Assembly (NCBI GenBank): GCA_017311185.1
Contig: JAESUZ010003295.1
Span: 558,001 to 622,000, forward strand
DNA: 64,000 bases
Direction: 5' to 3'
Source: Proteles cristata cristata
Taxonomy: Eukaryota; Chordata; Mammalia; Carnivora; Hyaenidae
Shown here: positions 1-31,478 of the stretch, piece by piece
Numbering within the stretch: position 1 is the stretch's first letter
Layout: each line of letters starts with the position of its first letter
The notes under the pieces: generated by a model
What the model was told of the DNA's origin: nothing
Database searches by the model: none
The model's input: the letters and a program-made list of their open reading frames with translations, nothing else
Position numbers and translations under genes: made by a program

Positions 1-280
1 TTGTAACCGAGTAGCTGAAATCTAGCAGTAGCACTAGAGGAGCCCAGTATTGTGTGACACATGAAGCTGGGGTAGAAATGATGATAAATTCTACCTAAAT
101 AACCTTCTACTCACTGCCCACTGCCCCAGCTCCCTGGCCAGAGCTGGTCATGGCTATAGGTGCAGATTAAAAGGAAACTTAATGAAAAATGGGCTAAAAC
201 ACTTGAGAATACGTGGACTTGGATCTACTGGGGTGAGCTGACCATGATCAAACAATCCATTACCCTCACTCCAGAGAGGG
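1..280 (-). other. PFKM: PFKM 3' UTR (partial, runs off left edge)
   Basis: The sequence continues from the stop codon in the last exon. I see no AATAAA or ATTAAA on the minus strand before position 1, so the poly(A) site probably lies outside the window. No repeat is recognised here. Confidence 0.7.
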
Positions 281-20620
<20,340 letters not shown>

Positions 20621-21924
20621 TCAAGAGAACGATCAGTTAAGACACAGGTGGATCGAGGTGCTCAGGAAATGGCTGTTAGACTGTCTAGAGCCACCTCAGT
20701 CAGGCTCTCCCACTATACTAAGTCTGAGCTTTGCAGCCTGGGTATTTTGGACTTCTTCCAGAAGAGGGCCACACCCCCACAGACTGCCAAGCTGAAATGT
20801 CACAGTAATCAAACCCAAGACTGCAAAGGTCCTGGCTAATCCCTCCCACCTGAATTGGAGCCTATTTGGAGAACAAGCTAAGGTCAAGGGGAAGAGCAGT
20901 TGACTGAACAGAAATGAAAAAGGAAGGAGGAAAGTTAAGGTGCCTCAAAAATTGTTTCTTTTAATGAAGGGAAGGGCTGCTGCAGGCAGTAGGAATCGGT
21001 GAGGTTTGGGGCACTGACCAGAACCAGCCCAGAGGAAGAAGAAAGTGAGGGTAGGCGGGGTTATGGTGAAGATTAGGGTTCAGTTCTATGGAATTTGACT
21101 AAGCTGGAACTAGAGTTCAAGGTTTTTACATGAACATCTGAGCTTGTGCAAAATGATGGTTCAGGCTCAGGAATGGTTAAAGATATTCTATGGCTTCTCC
21201 CATTGATTTCAGGCTCCCTGCCTCCTAAGCATCTCTTGACTCACCTTCAGGCCTTGCCCTTCACACTACATGCTAATCAAATGGGAAGAGCAACAGAGAA
21301 TCATGGCCAAATACACATAGATACGTACACACGGCATGTGACCACCTTCCTATTTTTGTCTTTAGGGCTTATTTCTCTCAAAGGAACACACAAGACATAC
21401 TTTTGTAGCCATAAAATGTCAAAGGAGTCATCACTCTCCCAGTTATCTAGGCTAAAATCTAAGTTTTTTAATTTATCTCCTCCTTACTCTCAGAGTCAAA
21501 ACAGTTACCAAATCTTATTCTTCTCCTTTATTATCTTCCCTTATCCTCTTATTAGCCATCCTCAGCACCTCTCTCCACCTGAAGTCCTACTACAATAGCT
21601 AGTCTCCCTGTTTGTGTTTCCCTTCTCCATTCTATAAGAGACAAAGAATAAACCTCCATGGGAAGGTCATAGGACCCTGGGGCCTCAGTGGAGAGAGGAT
21701 GCATTCACTTGAACGGGGACTGATGACCTTTATGCAGAGCTCATGTTTCTGCTGTGAATCTGAGGAAATCAGGGTGACTGCTGATTAAGACATAAGTCAC
21801 ATAGACACACAAATCTGCATACATGCCAATAAAGTATATGCAACGAGACCGCATGAAGACATACATACGCAAACATATATAGCGTTATTATAGGACACAG
21901 GTTCACAGACACACTACGTATAAT

Positions 21925-22110
21925 CCACTCTGGCGGATAAAGTCCAAATTCTGGAGTTGGCATTCAAAGCTTCCATGATCTGGCCCTTGCCAAAGCCTGA
22001 ACCTTTGTCCCCATGGATTTTCTGCTCCATCATCACCTGAACATTACTTTGCTCCTTTCCATTTGTGTACCTGGGCATACTGCATCCCTCGTCCAGAAGG
22101 CCACCATGGC
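21925..22110 (+). repeat. LINE-2 fragment
   Basis: It resembles the L2 segment AAGTCCAAATTCTGGAGTTG followed by GCTTCCATGATCTGGCCCTT. Confidence 0.6.
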
Positions 22111-22331
22111 CCTTGCACAGATCAATATCCCACTCCATCATTTAAGATCAGGCCTACTTGCAATCCTATTAATAGTAAGACTATTAACCCTTTACTGATT
22201 GCCATAGTAAGGATTCTTTTTGGACCTCTTCTAATCACATATTGTCTGGTATTAGATCATTCATTTAGCACTTATTACTTTATGTGGTATTTAACTTGCT
22301 TCTTATATATTGACGATAAGGTTGGACTAGA

Positions 22332-22808
22332 TCAGGGGTCAACAAACTACAGAGCACAGGTCAAATCCAGCCCTTGTTATGGTTTTGTATGGCAGCAAAC
22401 TAAGAAAGGTTTTTATATTTTTATTTTTCTTTAAGAAAGAGGGAGGGGGGAGAATATCTCAAACATGCTCCACGCTCAGCAGGCAATCTGATGTGGGGCT
22501 GGATCCCACAACCCTGGGATCATGACCTGAACCAAAACCAATAGTCAGATGTTCAACTGACTGAGCCACCCAGGTGCCCCAGGTTTTTACATTTTTAAAT
22601 GGTTTAAAAAACCATTTCAGGACATGTGAAAATTACATGAAATTCAAATTTCAAGTGTCCATACCTTTCTCATTATTTCACACATTATCCTATGGCTGCT
22701 TCTGTACTACGACAGAGCAGATTATTGTGACAGAGACCAGACAGCCTGCAAAGACTAAACTATTTACTATCTGGATTTTTGCAGAAAGTTTGCAGACCCT
22801 CGGCTAGA
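22332..22808 (+). mobile_element. hAT-type DNA transposon fossil, interrupted by a CanSINE
   Basis: The left end TCAGGGGTCAACAAACTAC and right end GTTTGCAGACCCTCGG are inverted copies. The interior matches the family with ACTATCTGG and CAGAGACCAGACAGCCTGCA. The SINE at 22424-22580 splits it. I do not assign a family name with certainty. Confidence 0.7.
22424..22580 (-). mobile_element. CanSINE, old and shortened
   Basis: It ends GAGCCACCCAGGTGCCCC. The flanking duplication is AGGTTTTTA(T/C)ATTTTT at 22407 and 22581. The A/B-box region is diverged. Confidence 0.85.
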
Positions 22809-23684
22809 TGACCGCTACAAGCCACTTTCCCCAACTAGAGGATCCTTCCTCCAGGGAAGGATCATGTTCATTTTTTAAAAACTTTCCCACAGCTTAACCA
22901 AAGCCTGGCGAAGTCCATGCACATAACAGTTCAATAAATCCTTGTTGAAAGCATTAGTGAACTGACGAACAATACAAAATGCACACAGACCTATGAAAGC
23001 TTTTATTTAATATGCTTGGATACAGACAGCTCCATATTCCATTTCTAACACATAGAGATACAAATAGGACTTAAGAGAGCATATAGTGACAGTGAAAGGA
23101 ATGTAATAAACACATAGGATAGAGACACTCTCCTATCAACTGGAGTGTTCGTGTCCAAATCTCTGCTGTTCTCAAGAAAAAAAAAAAGACTAAGTAGCTG
23201 GTGCAAATATTAAGGCAAACATTTGGAAATGAAAAAACAAAACATGAGTATGATCCCATTTTCCATGAGTTTTTTTTCTTCTCATTCACTCTGGGAGCTC
23301 ATTACTGACAAACCCATACAGGGAACTTCCACCCATAGAGTTTTCAGTGAGAGAGAGAATTCACCATTAACAAGGGGGAAGGTTAGGAGGAGTGCTGACC
23401 TGCAAAAATCTGAGTCTTCTCCTGTATCTTTAAACTAGTTATAGAGACACAGGACACAGAAATGCACGCAGATTCATATATAAGCAACCTTTACAGATCC
23501 ACAGTGACACACATATAGAAACACACAGACATAAAACCTAAATATAAAAATCACATGTGTGTGGGTACGCAGGCGGGAGGAACAAATACAGGGAGGCAAC
23601 ATCATAGGTGCACTGATTTGAATTGGACAAGTGCCAGGATAGGAGTCAGGCAGCCAGGGCGAACGAGGTCCGAGCACCACTCAC

Positions 23685-24250
23685 CCATCCCTGATTCCCA
23701 GGGGCGGGGGCTGTGCGTGCTAGTAGAGAGAAAAGAACCGAAGGACTAGGATTCTTCTCGGCTACTCAACCCATCCCCCCTCTTCGCTCCAGCTTCTGAT
23801 GCCATACCACCTCTTCTTTTCCCGTCCGCTCCTTCCAGTTCTCCCCACCGCCTCCTCCCAGCACGGTCATCCCCACCTCGCTCTCGGCTTTCCCCCTCGG
23901 TCGTTACTCAAGGGCCCCTCTTGCCTTTTAGTCTTAGCTCTCCACCGCCACGGCTTCCTTGCAGACTGTCCTTGGGGAAGGGGGGAGGGGAGCTGGCGAA
24001 CGCGGGGAGGAGCCAGGTGGAGGCAACAAGGGAGGGGAAAAAGGAGGGCTTCCCAACCTCCACTAGCCGATGCTGGACCGGAGGCTCCGCCTCCCGCTGC
24101 TCCTCTTTCCCCACCCCTCCCTCCTCCTCCCAAGGACGCTCAGCTAGGGCATCAGCTGTCCCCTCACTCCACAGAAGGCTCTCGGGTCCCCATCTCAGTG
24201 TCTGGTGCCATCAGCTCTTGTACACCGTGGGAATCAAAAATCATTTAGTG
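23685..24250 (-). promoter_or_regulatory. PFKM: Candidate internal PFKM promoter and non-coding first exon
   Basis: The stretch is GC-rich with many CpGs, unlike the flanking introns, and lies 3.1 kb upstream of the ATG exon. On the minus strand a GTGAGT donor begins at 23684, so a non-coding exon could end at 23685 and splice to the acceptor at 20613. The region has a CAGCTG E-box at 24153-24158, a CAGGTG E-box near 24012 and a G-rich run at 24109-24131. Human PFKM is known to use more than one promoter, including a muscle one downstream of the SENP1-proximal start. The start site, exon limits and muscle use here are inference. Confidence 0.5.
24109..24131 (-). other. G-quadruplex-capable G-run on the minus strand
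   Basis: The minus strand has four G-runs (GGG, GGG, GGGG, GGGG) with loops of 7, 1 and 1 bases, which fits the standard G4 pattern. It is on the PFKM sense strand within the candidate promoter. Confidence 0.55.
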
Positions 24251-24384
24251 GCCTCCTATGTTGTCGGCAGAAAGAACTTTTTCCTAGCCAGAATGACTGA
24301 GACTCCTTGCATTCAAACATCCTCAACAACAAAACTAAGAATAAATCTACCCCCTCTGGCCTTATGCATTGTCACTCTTTGAAC

Positions 24385-24480
24385 AAGCAACTATGGAAAG
24401 TCTTTGTGCCAGGTTTTGTATTAGGTGCTGAAGGATGAAAAGATAAATGAAATAGAGTCCCTGCCCTGGAGGAACACCGG
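24385..24480 (-). repeat. LINE-2 3' fragment, antisense
   Basis: It resembles TGTGCCAGGTTTTGTATTAG and GAGTCCCTGCCCTGGAGGAA of the reversed L2 3' end. Confidence 0.55.
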
Positions 24481-24834
24481 TGTTTTCTGTAGAGGGACCG
24501 TTAAAAACTCTTTCTATATTTATGTACCTTTCTCTGAGAAAATACAGGGCTGCAAAGCAAACAGCGTCCATGGAGGCAACATGGGCCAAGAAGTCCCAGA
24601 TCTAAAGGTGCATCCTTTCCTCAGATCCTCTTTATTCCTTCCACCTCTCCACCCAAGTCTTTGTTGCAATGCCTCTCCCCAGGCATCTCTCCTCTCCTGA
24701 CTTTCTATGCCCTTCCTCTTTCTTTCTTTTGTTTCTGCCCCTGCATATTCTGGCTGCAAACAATAGGAATAAAGATAAAACCATTGGAATACACAAAAGT
24801 AATTTTTGTGATGCCAACGTTACCATCAAAAGAT

Positions 24835-26050
24835 AGCCTATAGAATGGGAGAAAATATTTGCAAATCATATATGTAACAACAAAGGAAGCATATCTAGAA
24901 TATATAAATAACTCTTGCCACTCAATAATAAGAAATAAACTTGGGGCACCTGGGTGGCCTAGTCGGGTTGAGCATCTGACTCTTGATTTTGGCTCAGGTT
25001 CATGAGTTCTCACAGTTCGTGAGTTTGAACCCCACATTGGGCTCCTAACTAATGGTGAAGAGCTTGCTGGAATGTGCTCTCTCTCTGCCCCTCCTGCATG
25101 CACACTCTCTTTCTCTCTCTCAAAATAAATAAACTTTTCAAAAGATAATAACCCAGTTTAGAAATAGGCAAAAGGTCTGAACAGATACCTCACCAATGAA
25201 GATGTCCAGATGGCAAATAATCATATAAAATGATGCTCAGTATCATATGTTATCTGCAGATTAAAACAATGAGGTACCAGTACATATTATTAGACTGGCT
25301 AACATAAAAAAATTTGATAACAAACATGACAGCACCAAAAGCTGACAAGAATGTGGTGCACCAGGAACTCTCATTTTTTGTTGGTGGGAATGCAAAATGG
25401 TACGGTCACTTTAAAAGAAAATGTGGCAGTTCCTTACAAAACTAAATAGAGCCTTACTGTATGATCCAGCAATCACACTTCTCTAAGTAGTTACTCAACT
25501 GAGCTGAAAACTGCATCCACACAAAAACCTGCACACAAATGTTCATAATAGCTTATTCATAGTTGCCAAAAATGGAAGTAACCAAAATGTCCCTCAAAAG
25601 GTGAATGGATAAACTGTGGTATATCAATTCAATGGAATATTATTCAGCAATAAAAAGAAACCTATGAAGCCAAGAAAAGATATGGAAGAAACTTAAATAT
25701 ATATTGCTTAGTCAAAGAAACCAGTCTGAAAAGGTTACATACTATATGTTTCCAACTAAATAACATTCTGGGAAAGGTAAGACTATAGAGACAGTAAAAA
25801 GATCAATGGTTTTCAAGGGCTTGGAATAGAGAGGGAACGATAAATAGGTAGAGCACAGGGGGTTTTTAGGGCAGTAAACCTATTCAGTATGATGCTATAA
25901 TGCTGGATACATGACATTGTGTAGTTGTCAAAACTCACAGAACTTCACACAAAGAATGAACTTTAATGTAAGCTATGGACTTTAGTCAATAATAATGTAT
26001 CAATATTGGCTCATCAATTGTAACAAATGTACCTTAATAAGTAGTAATAA
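24835..26050 (+). mobile_element. LINE-1 ORF2 3' part and 3' UTR, old, dead copy
   Basis: Recognisable L1 phrases include GAGAAAATATTTGCAAATCA, ATGATCCAGCAATCACACTT and AATGGAATATTATTCAGCAA. It has many stops and is split by the CanSINE at 24943-25141. Confidence 0.85.
24943..25141 (+). mobile_element. CanSINE inserted in L1
   Basis: It begins GGGGCACCTGGGTGG and ends CTCTCAAAATAAATAAAC. The middle is diverged, so it is an older copy. Confidence 0.88.
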
Positions 26051-26194
26051 TAAATGGAAACTGACCACAGGAGAGGAAACTGTGCAAACTGCTCAATTTT
26101 CTGTAAGACTAAAACTTTTCAGACAAAGTCTACTAATTTAAAAAAACACATTCTGTTCAATGAAATATCTAATAAAACTGTAATATTAAAAAAC

Positions 26195-26750
26195 AAAAAA
26201 TGGGCAAGGGTTTAGACATTTCTCTAACTAAAATATACAAATAACCAATAAGCATATGAAAAGATGTTCAACATCACTAATCACTAGGGAAATGCAAATC
26301 AAAACCAAAATGAAATTCTACTTCACACCTTTTAGGATGACTATTATAAAGGAAAATACACGAAAATAACAAGTATTGGAGAGGATGTGGAGAAATTAGA
26401 AATCTTGCATATTGCAGGTATAAATGTAAAGTGATATAGTCACTATGGAAAACAGTTTGGCAGTTCTTCATAATAAACAGAGTTACCATATGACCCAGCA
26501 ATTCCACTCCTAGGTATATACCCAAGGAAAATGAGCACGCATGCACACACACACACACACACACGTATACACCAATGGTCTAACAGCATTATTCATAATA
26601 GGCAAAAAGTGGAAATAGGCCAAATGTTCAACTGATGAATGGAGAAATAAAATGTGGCATATCCATATAACAGAATATTACTTGCCAATAAAAAGAATTA
26701 AGTACTGATACACTCTGAACATGAATGAACCATAGAAACATAATGCTAAG
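26195..26750 (+). mobile_element. LINE-1 ORF2 3' fragment
   Basis: It has typical L1 phrases TCAACATCACTAATCACTAG, GGAAATGCAAATCAAAACCA and CAGCAATTCCACTCCTAGGT. An (AC)n run lies within it at 26543-26564. No intact frame remains. Confidence 0.85.
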
Positions 26751-27077
26751 TACTGTTAGTAGTTAACTTTTGGAGGAGTCAAAAGCTATATGCAGATTTT
26801 CAACTGCATAAGGGGTTGGTGCCCTTAAGCCCTGTGTTGTTCAAGAGTCAACTGTACTAATAGCCTACTGTTGACTTACCAATAACAGTTGATTAACACA
26901 TATTTTGTATAAAATATGTATTATATACTGTATCCTTATAATAAAGTAGGCTAGAGAAAAGAAAATGTTATTAAGAAAGCCATAAAGAAAATACATTTAT
27001 AGTACTGTACTGTAAAAAAATATCTATGTATAAGTGGACTCACTTATTTCAAACCTGTGTTGTTCAAGGGTCAACTG
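26751..27077 (+). mobile_element. MER2 (Tigger-type) DNA transposon with inverted 5' part
   Basis: The right part from about 26859 reads as MER2 forward (TACTAATAGCCTACTGTTGA, then ATATACTGTATCCTTATAAT) and ends in the terminus GTTCAAGGGTCAACTG at 27077. The left ~100 bp reads as the reverse complement of the MER2 5' part, so a terminus GTTCAAGAGTCAACTG lies internally at 26843-26858. The consensus is from memory. Confidence 0.75.
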
Positions 27078-27199
27078 AATTTCCTTCATGAGTAATGTCT
27101 TTGGTATTGTATCTTAAAAGGGATCACCATACCCAAGGCCACCTAGCTTTTGTCCTATGTTATCTTCTAGTAGTTGTATATTTTTTCATTTCATTTTAT

Positions 27200-27411
27200 T
27201 TTATTTTTTAATGTTTTATTTCTGAGAGAGAGAGACAGCATGAATAGGGGAGGGTCAGAGAGAGAGAGTGAGACACAGAATCCGAAGCAGGCTCCAGACT
27301 CTGAGCTAGCTGTCAGCACAGAGCCCGACGTGGGGCTTGAACCCACGAACCATGAGATCATGACCTGAGCCAAAGTTGGACACTTACCCAACTGAGCCAC
27401 CTAGGCGCCCC
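27200..27411 (-). mobile_element. CanSINE
   Basis: It ends GAGCCACCTAGGCGCCCC and is flanked by TCATTTTAT at 27191-27199 and 27412-27420. Confidence 0.9.
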
Positions 27412-29154
27412 TCATTTTATATTTAAGTCTATGATCCATTTATAATTAGTTTTTGAAAAGGACATAAAGTCTGTGTCTAGATTCACTTTTTTGTACATAG
27501 ATGTCCAGTTGTTCCATCATCTTTTGTTGAAAAGACTATCTTTGCTCAATTGTACTGCCTTGACTCCTGTGTGAAAGATGAATTGATTATATTCATGGGG
27601 GTCTATTTTGGGGCTCTCTATTCTGTTCCATTGATCTAGTTGTCTATACTTTGGCCAATACCACACTCTCTTGATTAGTGTAGCTTCACAGTAAATCTTG
27701 AACTTGGGTAGTGTCTGTCCTCCAACTTTGTTCTTCTCATTCAATACCATGTTGGCTATTCTGGGTCTTTTGTCTTTCCATATAAACTTCAGAATCAGTA
27801 TGTTGATAACCATAAAATTACTTGCTAGAATTTTGATTGAGAAAGAATTTAATCTATAGATTAAGTTGGCAAGAACTGACATCTAGACAATTTTGAGTCT
27901 TCCTTTCTGTGAATGTGGAATGTTTCTCTGTTCAGTTCTTTTATTTCATTCACCAGAGTTTCTAAAATTTTCCTCGTAAAGATCTTGTATATATTTTGTT
28001 AGCTTTATCCCTAAGTATTTCATTTTGGGAATGCTAATGTAAATGGTAGTGCATTTTTAACTTGAAATTCCATTTGTTCATTGTTAGTATACAGGAAAAC
28101 AATTGACTTTTGCATATTAACCTCCATCCTACAAGCTTCCTATAACCACTGATAAGTTCTAGGAGTTTTTCATTGATTCTTTCAGATTTTCTGTATAAAC
28201 AATCATATCACCTAACAGAGACAGTTTTATGTCTTCCATCTCAATCAGTATACTTTTTATTAGCTTTTCTTGATTTGTTGCATTAGCTAGGACTTCTAGT
28301 ACAATGTTGAAAAGGAGTAGTGAGAGGAAACATCTTTGCCTTGTACCTTATCTTAGTGGGGAAGCTTCAAGTGTCTCAATTTATTTAAGTATGATGTTAA
28401 CTGTAAGTTTCCATTAATAGTCTTAATCAAGTTGAGACAGTTCCCCTATAATCCAAGTTTGCTGAAAATTTTTATTATGAATGGTTGCTGGATTTTGCCA
28501 AATGCTATTTCTATATTTATTGTTATGATCATGTGATTTTTCTATTTTGATCTGTTTATGTGATGAATTATATTGATTTTCAAATGTTGAACCAGCCTTA
28601 AATACTTGTTGATCATGGTATATAATTCTTTCTATACTTTTTTGGATATCATTTGCTAATATTTTGTTGAGGATTTTTACGTCTATGTTCATAAGAGATA
28701 TTGATCTGTAGTCTTCTTTTCTTTTAATATCTTTGTCTGGTTTGGGTATTATGGTAATGCTGACCTCATAGAATGAGTTAGATATATTCCCTCTGCTTCT
28801 ATCTTCTGGAAGAGATTATAGAAAACTAGAAAAATTTCTTCCTTAAATGTTTAATAGAATGCACCAGGGATCTATCTGGGCCTGGTGCTTTTTTGAAAGG
28901 TTATTATTAGTTCAATTTCTTTAATAGATTTAGGCCTATCTGGATCATCTGTTTCTTCTTAAGGCTTATTGATTTTATTGATATTTTCCAAGAACCAGCT
29001 TGTGGTTTCACTGATTTTTTATTTTCAATTTTATTGATTTCTGCCCTAATTCTTATTATCTCTTTTTTCTGCTTACTTTGGATTTAATTTGCTCTTCTCT
29101 TATAGTTTTCCAAGTTGGAAACTTCAATAATTTATTTTACACATTCTTCTTTTC

Positions 29155-29378
29155 TTTTTTTTTTAATATTTTTATTTATTTCTAGGAGAGAGAAAAAGAG
29201 AGAGACAGCGTGAGCAGGGGAGGGTCAGAGAGAGAGTGAGACACAGACTCCGAAACAGGCTCCAGCTCTGAGCTGGCAGTCAGCACAGAGCCCGATGCGG
29301 GGCTCAAACCCATGAACCGCGAGATCATGACCTAAGCGAAAGTCGGACGCTCAACCGACTAAGCCACCCAGGCACCCC
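29155..29378 (-). mobile_element. CanSINE, young subfamily
   Basis: It ends AGCCACCCAGGCACCCC and carries CGCGAGATCATGACCTAAGC and the CTGGCAGTCAGCAC variant. Short T-rich duplication flanks it. Confidence 0.92.
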
Positions 29379-29625
29379 TCTTCTTTTTTTATATACGTAC
29401 TCAATGCTATAAATTTCCCTTTAAACACTGCTCCAACAAATTTTGGTAAGTTATCTTTTTATTTTCATTTTGTTCAAAATATTTTTAAATTTCTCTTGAG
29501 ATTTCTTCTTAAATGTATGTGTTACTTATGTGTTGTTTAGTCCCCACATATTTAGGGATTTCCAGTTATCTTTCTGTTATTGATTTCTAGTTTGATTTCA
29601 TTATGGTCTGAAAGTAGATATTGTA

Positions 29626-29862
29626 GGGGCATCTGGGTGGCTCAGTTAGATAAGCATCCGACTTTGGCTCAGGTCATGATCTCATGGTTAGTGGGTTCGA
29701 GCCCACATCAGGCTCTGTGCTGACCAGCTCAGAGCCTGGATCCTGCTTCAGATTTTGGGTGTCCCTCTCTCCCTCTCTCTTTCTCTTTCTGCCCCTCTTC
29801 TGCTCATATTCTGTCTCTCTCTCAAAAATAAACATTAAAAAAATAAATTTAAAAAATTTAAA
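29626..29862 (+). mobile_element. CanSINE with 17-bp target-site duplication
   Basis: The duplication TGAAAG(T/C)AGA(T/C)ATTGTA/CA flanks it at 29609-29625 and 29863-29879. It is inserted in the antisense L1, only 250 bases from the previous SINE and in the opposite direction. Confidence 0.93.
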
Positions 29863-30203
29863 TGAAAGCAGACATTGCAGAATTTCTGCTCTTTCAGTTA
29901 AAGTATGTTTTATGGCCCAGAATGTCGTCTATCTTAGTGAATGTTCCATGTGACCTAGAGAAAAATGTGTATTCTGCTGCTGTTGGACGAACTGTTGATG
30001 TCATTTATATCCATCTGATAGATGATGTTGTTAAGTTCAACTATGTCTTTACTTATTCCCTGTCTGCTGAATCTGTCCCTTTTGGAAAGAAGAATGTTGA
30101 AGTCTCCAGTTCTGATAGTGGATCTATTTCTCCTTTCACTTCTATCAGTTTTTGCCTTAGGTAGTTTGATGCTGTGTTCTTAGGTGCATATATATTAGGA
30201 ACA

Positions 30204-30246
30204 GTTATATCTTATTGGAGAATAAGTTATATCTTATTGGAGAACC
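30204..30246 (+). repeat. Tandem duplication, unit about 22 bp, two copies
   Basis: AGTTATATCTTATTGGAGAA occurs twice in a row, separated by TA. Confidence 0.85.
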
Positions 30247-30852
30247 CCTTTATCTGTACGTAATATCCTTCTTTATATCTGATAATTTTCCTTACTTTGA
30301 AGTTTGCTGTCTGAAATTAACAACTATTACTGCTTTTTTAAAATTAGTTTTAGCATGATATATTTTTCTCCCCCTACCTTTAATCTGTATGTATCTTTAT
30401 ATTTATAGCAGTTTTCTTATAGATACATAGTTGGGGCATGTTTTATATTAACTCTGACAATATATTAATTGATGCATTTAGACCAATGATACTCAAAGTG
30501 ATTACTGATATACTTGGGTTAATATCTACCACATTCATTGCTGTTTTCTATTTTTTGTCCTTGTTCTTTGTTCCTATTTTTGTCTTCCACTCTTTTTCTG
30601 CCTTTTGTGGTTTTAACTGAGCATTCTATATCATTTCATTCTCCTTTCTTAGCATATCAGTAATACTTTTTTACTTTTTCAGTGGTTGCCCTAGAGTTTG
30701 CAATATTTATGTACAGCTAATCCAAGTCCACTTTCAAATAGCACTATACCACTTCAGAGTGGTGTGAATACCTATAACAACAAAATAATCCTAATTCCTT
30801 TTTCCTATCCCTTGTACCATTGCTGTCATTCATTTCACTTACATAAGCATAT

Positions 30853-31122
30853 ACAGTTGACCCTTGAACAAAACTGGTTCGAATTGTGCAGGTCCACTTA
30901 TACACAGATTTTTTATAGTACTGTAAATGTATTTTCTCTTCCTTATGATTTGCCTTTTTTCTTATGATTTTTATAACATCTTTTACCTAGCTTATTGTGA
31001 AAACACAATATATAATATATAAAATATGTTAATTGACCATTAACTTCCAGTCAACAGTAGGCTATTAGTAGTTAAGTTTTGGGGAAATAAAAAGTTATAC
31101 ATAGATTTTCAACTGTGCCCTT
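30853..31122 (-). mobile_element. MER2 (Tigger-type) DNA transposon, second copy
   Basis: The terminus CAGTTGACCCTTGAACAA begins at about 30855. It is followed by AGGTCCACTTATACACAGAT and ends with AGGCTATTAGTAGTTAAGTT and TAGATTTTCAACTGTGCCC, the reverse of the copy at 26751-27077. The far terminus is damaged or missing. Confidence 0.75.
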
Positions 31123-31409
31123 AATCCAACAAAGTCCCTCAATTAGTCTGAGAAAGTCTATTTCTTCACTTTTAAAGGATAGTTTTGCAGGGTACAGAAT
31201 TCTGGTTCTGTTTTTTCTCTCTCTATTTCAAATGTTTCACTCCACTCTCTTCCTGTTTGCATGGTTTCTGAGGAGAGGTCAAATATAGTTCTTACCTTTG
31301 TTCTTCTATAGGTAATGTGTTTTTTTTCCTCTGGCTTCTGGTACTTTTTCTTTATCTTTGATTTTCTGTAATTTGAAAATAATATGCCTAGGTGTAGGAG
31401 CTTTTGATT

Positions 31410-31427
31410 TTATTTATTTTATTTATT

Positions 31428-31474
<47 letters not shown>

Positions 31475-31478
31475 TTTT
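31410..31478 (+). repeat. (TTTA)n microsatellite, about 67 bp
   Basis: TTTA units, first irregular (TTTTA) then about 12 perfect copies, end at ATTTTGCATATG. Confidence 0.95.

Noticed and set aside
23799..24382. Open frames of about 150 codons on the plus strand
   Set aside because: They result from GC-rich composition in the candidate PFKM promoter, with no domain or splice context.
27517..28692. Minus-strand frames resembling reverse transcriptase regions
   Set aside because: They are broken LINE-1 ORF2 remains, not a host gene.
31410..31478. Regular repeats resembling an array
   Set aside because: Simple TTTA units without spacers; not CRISPR.
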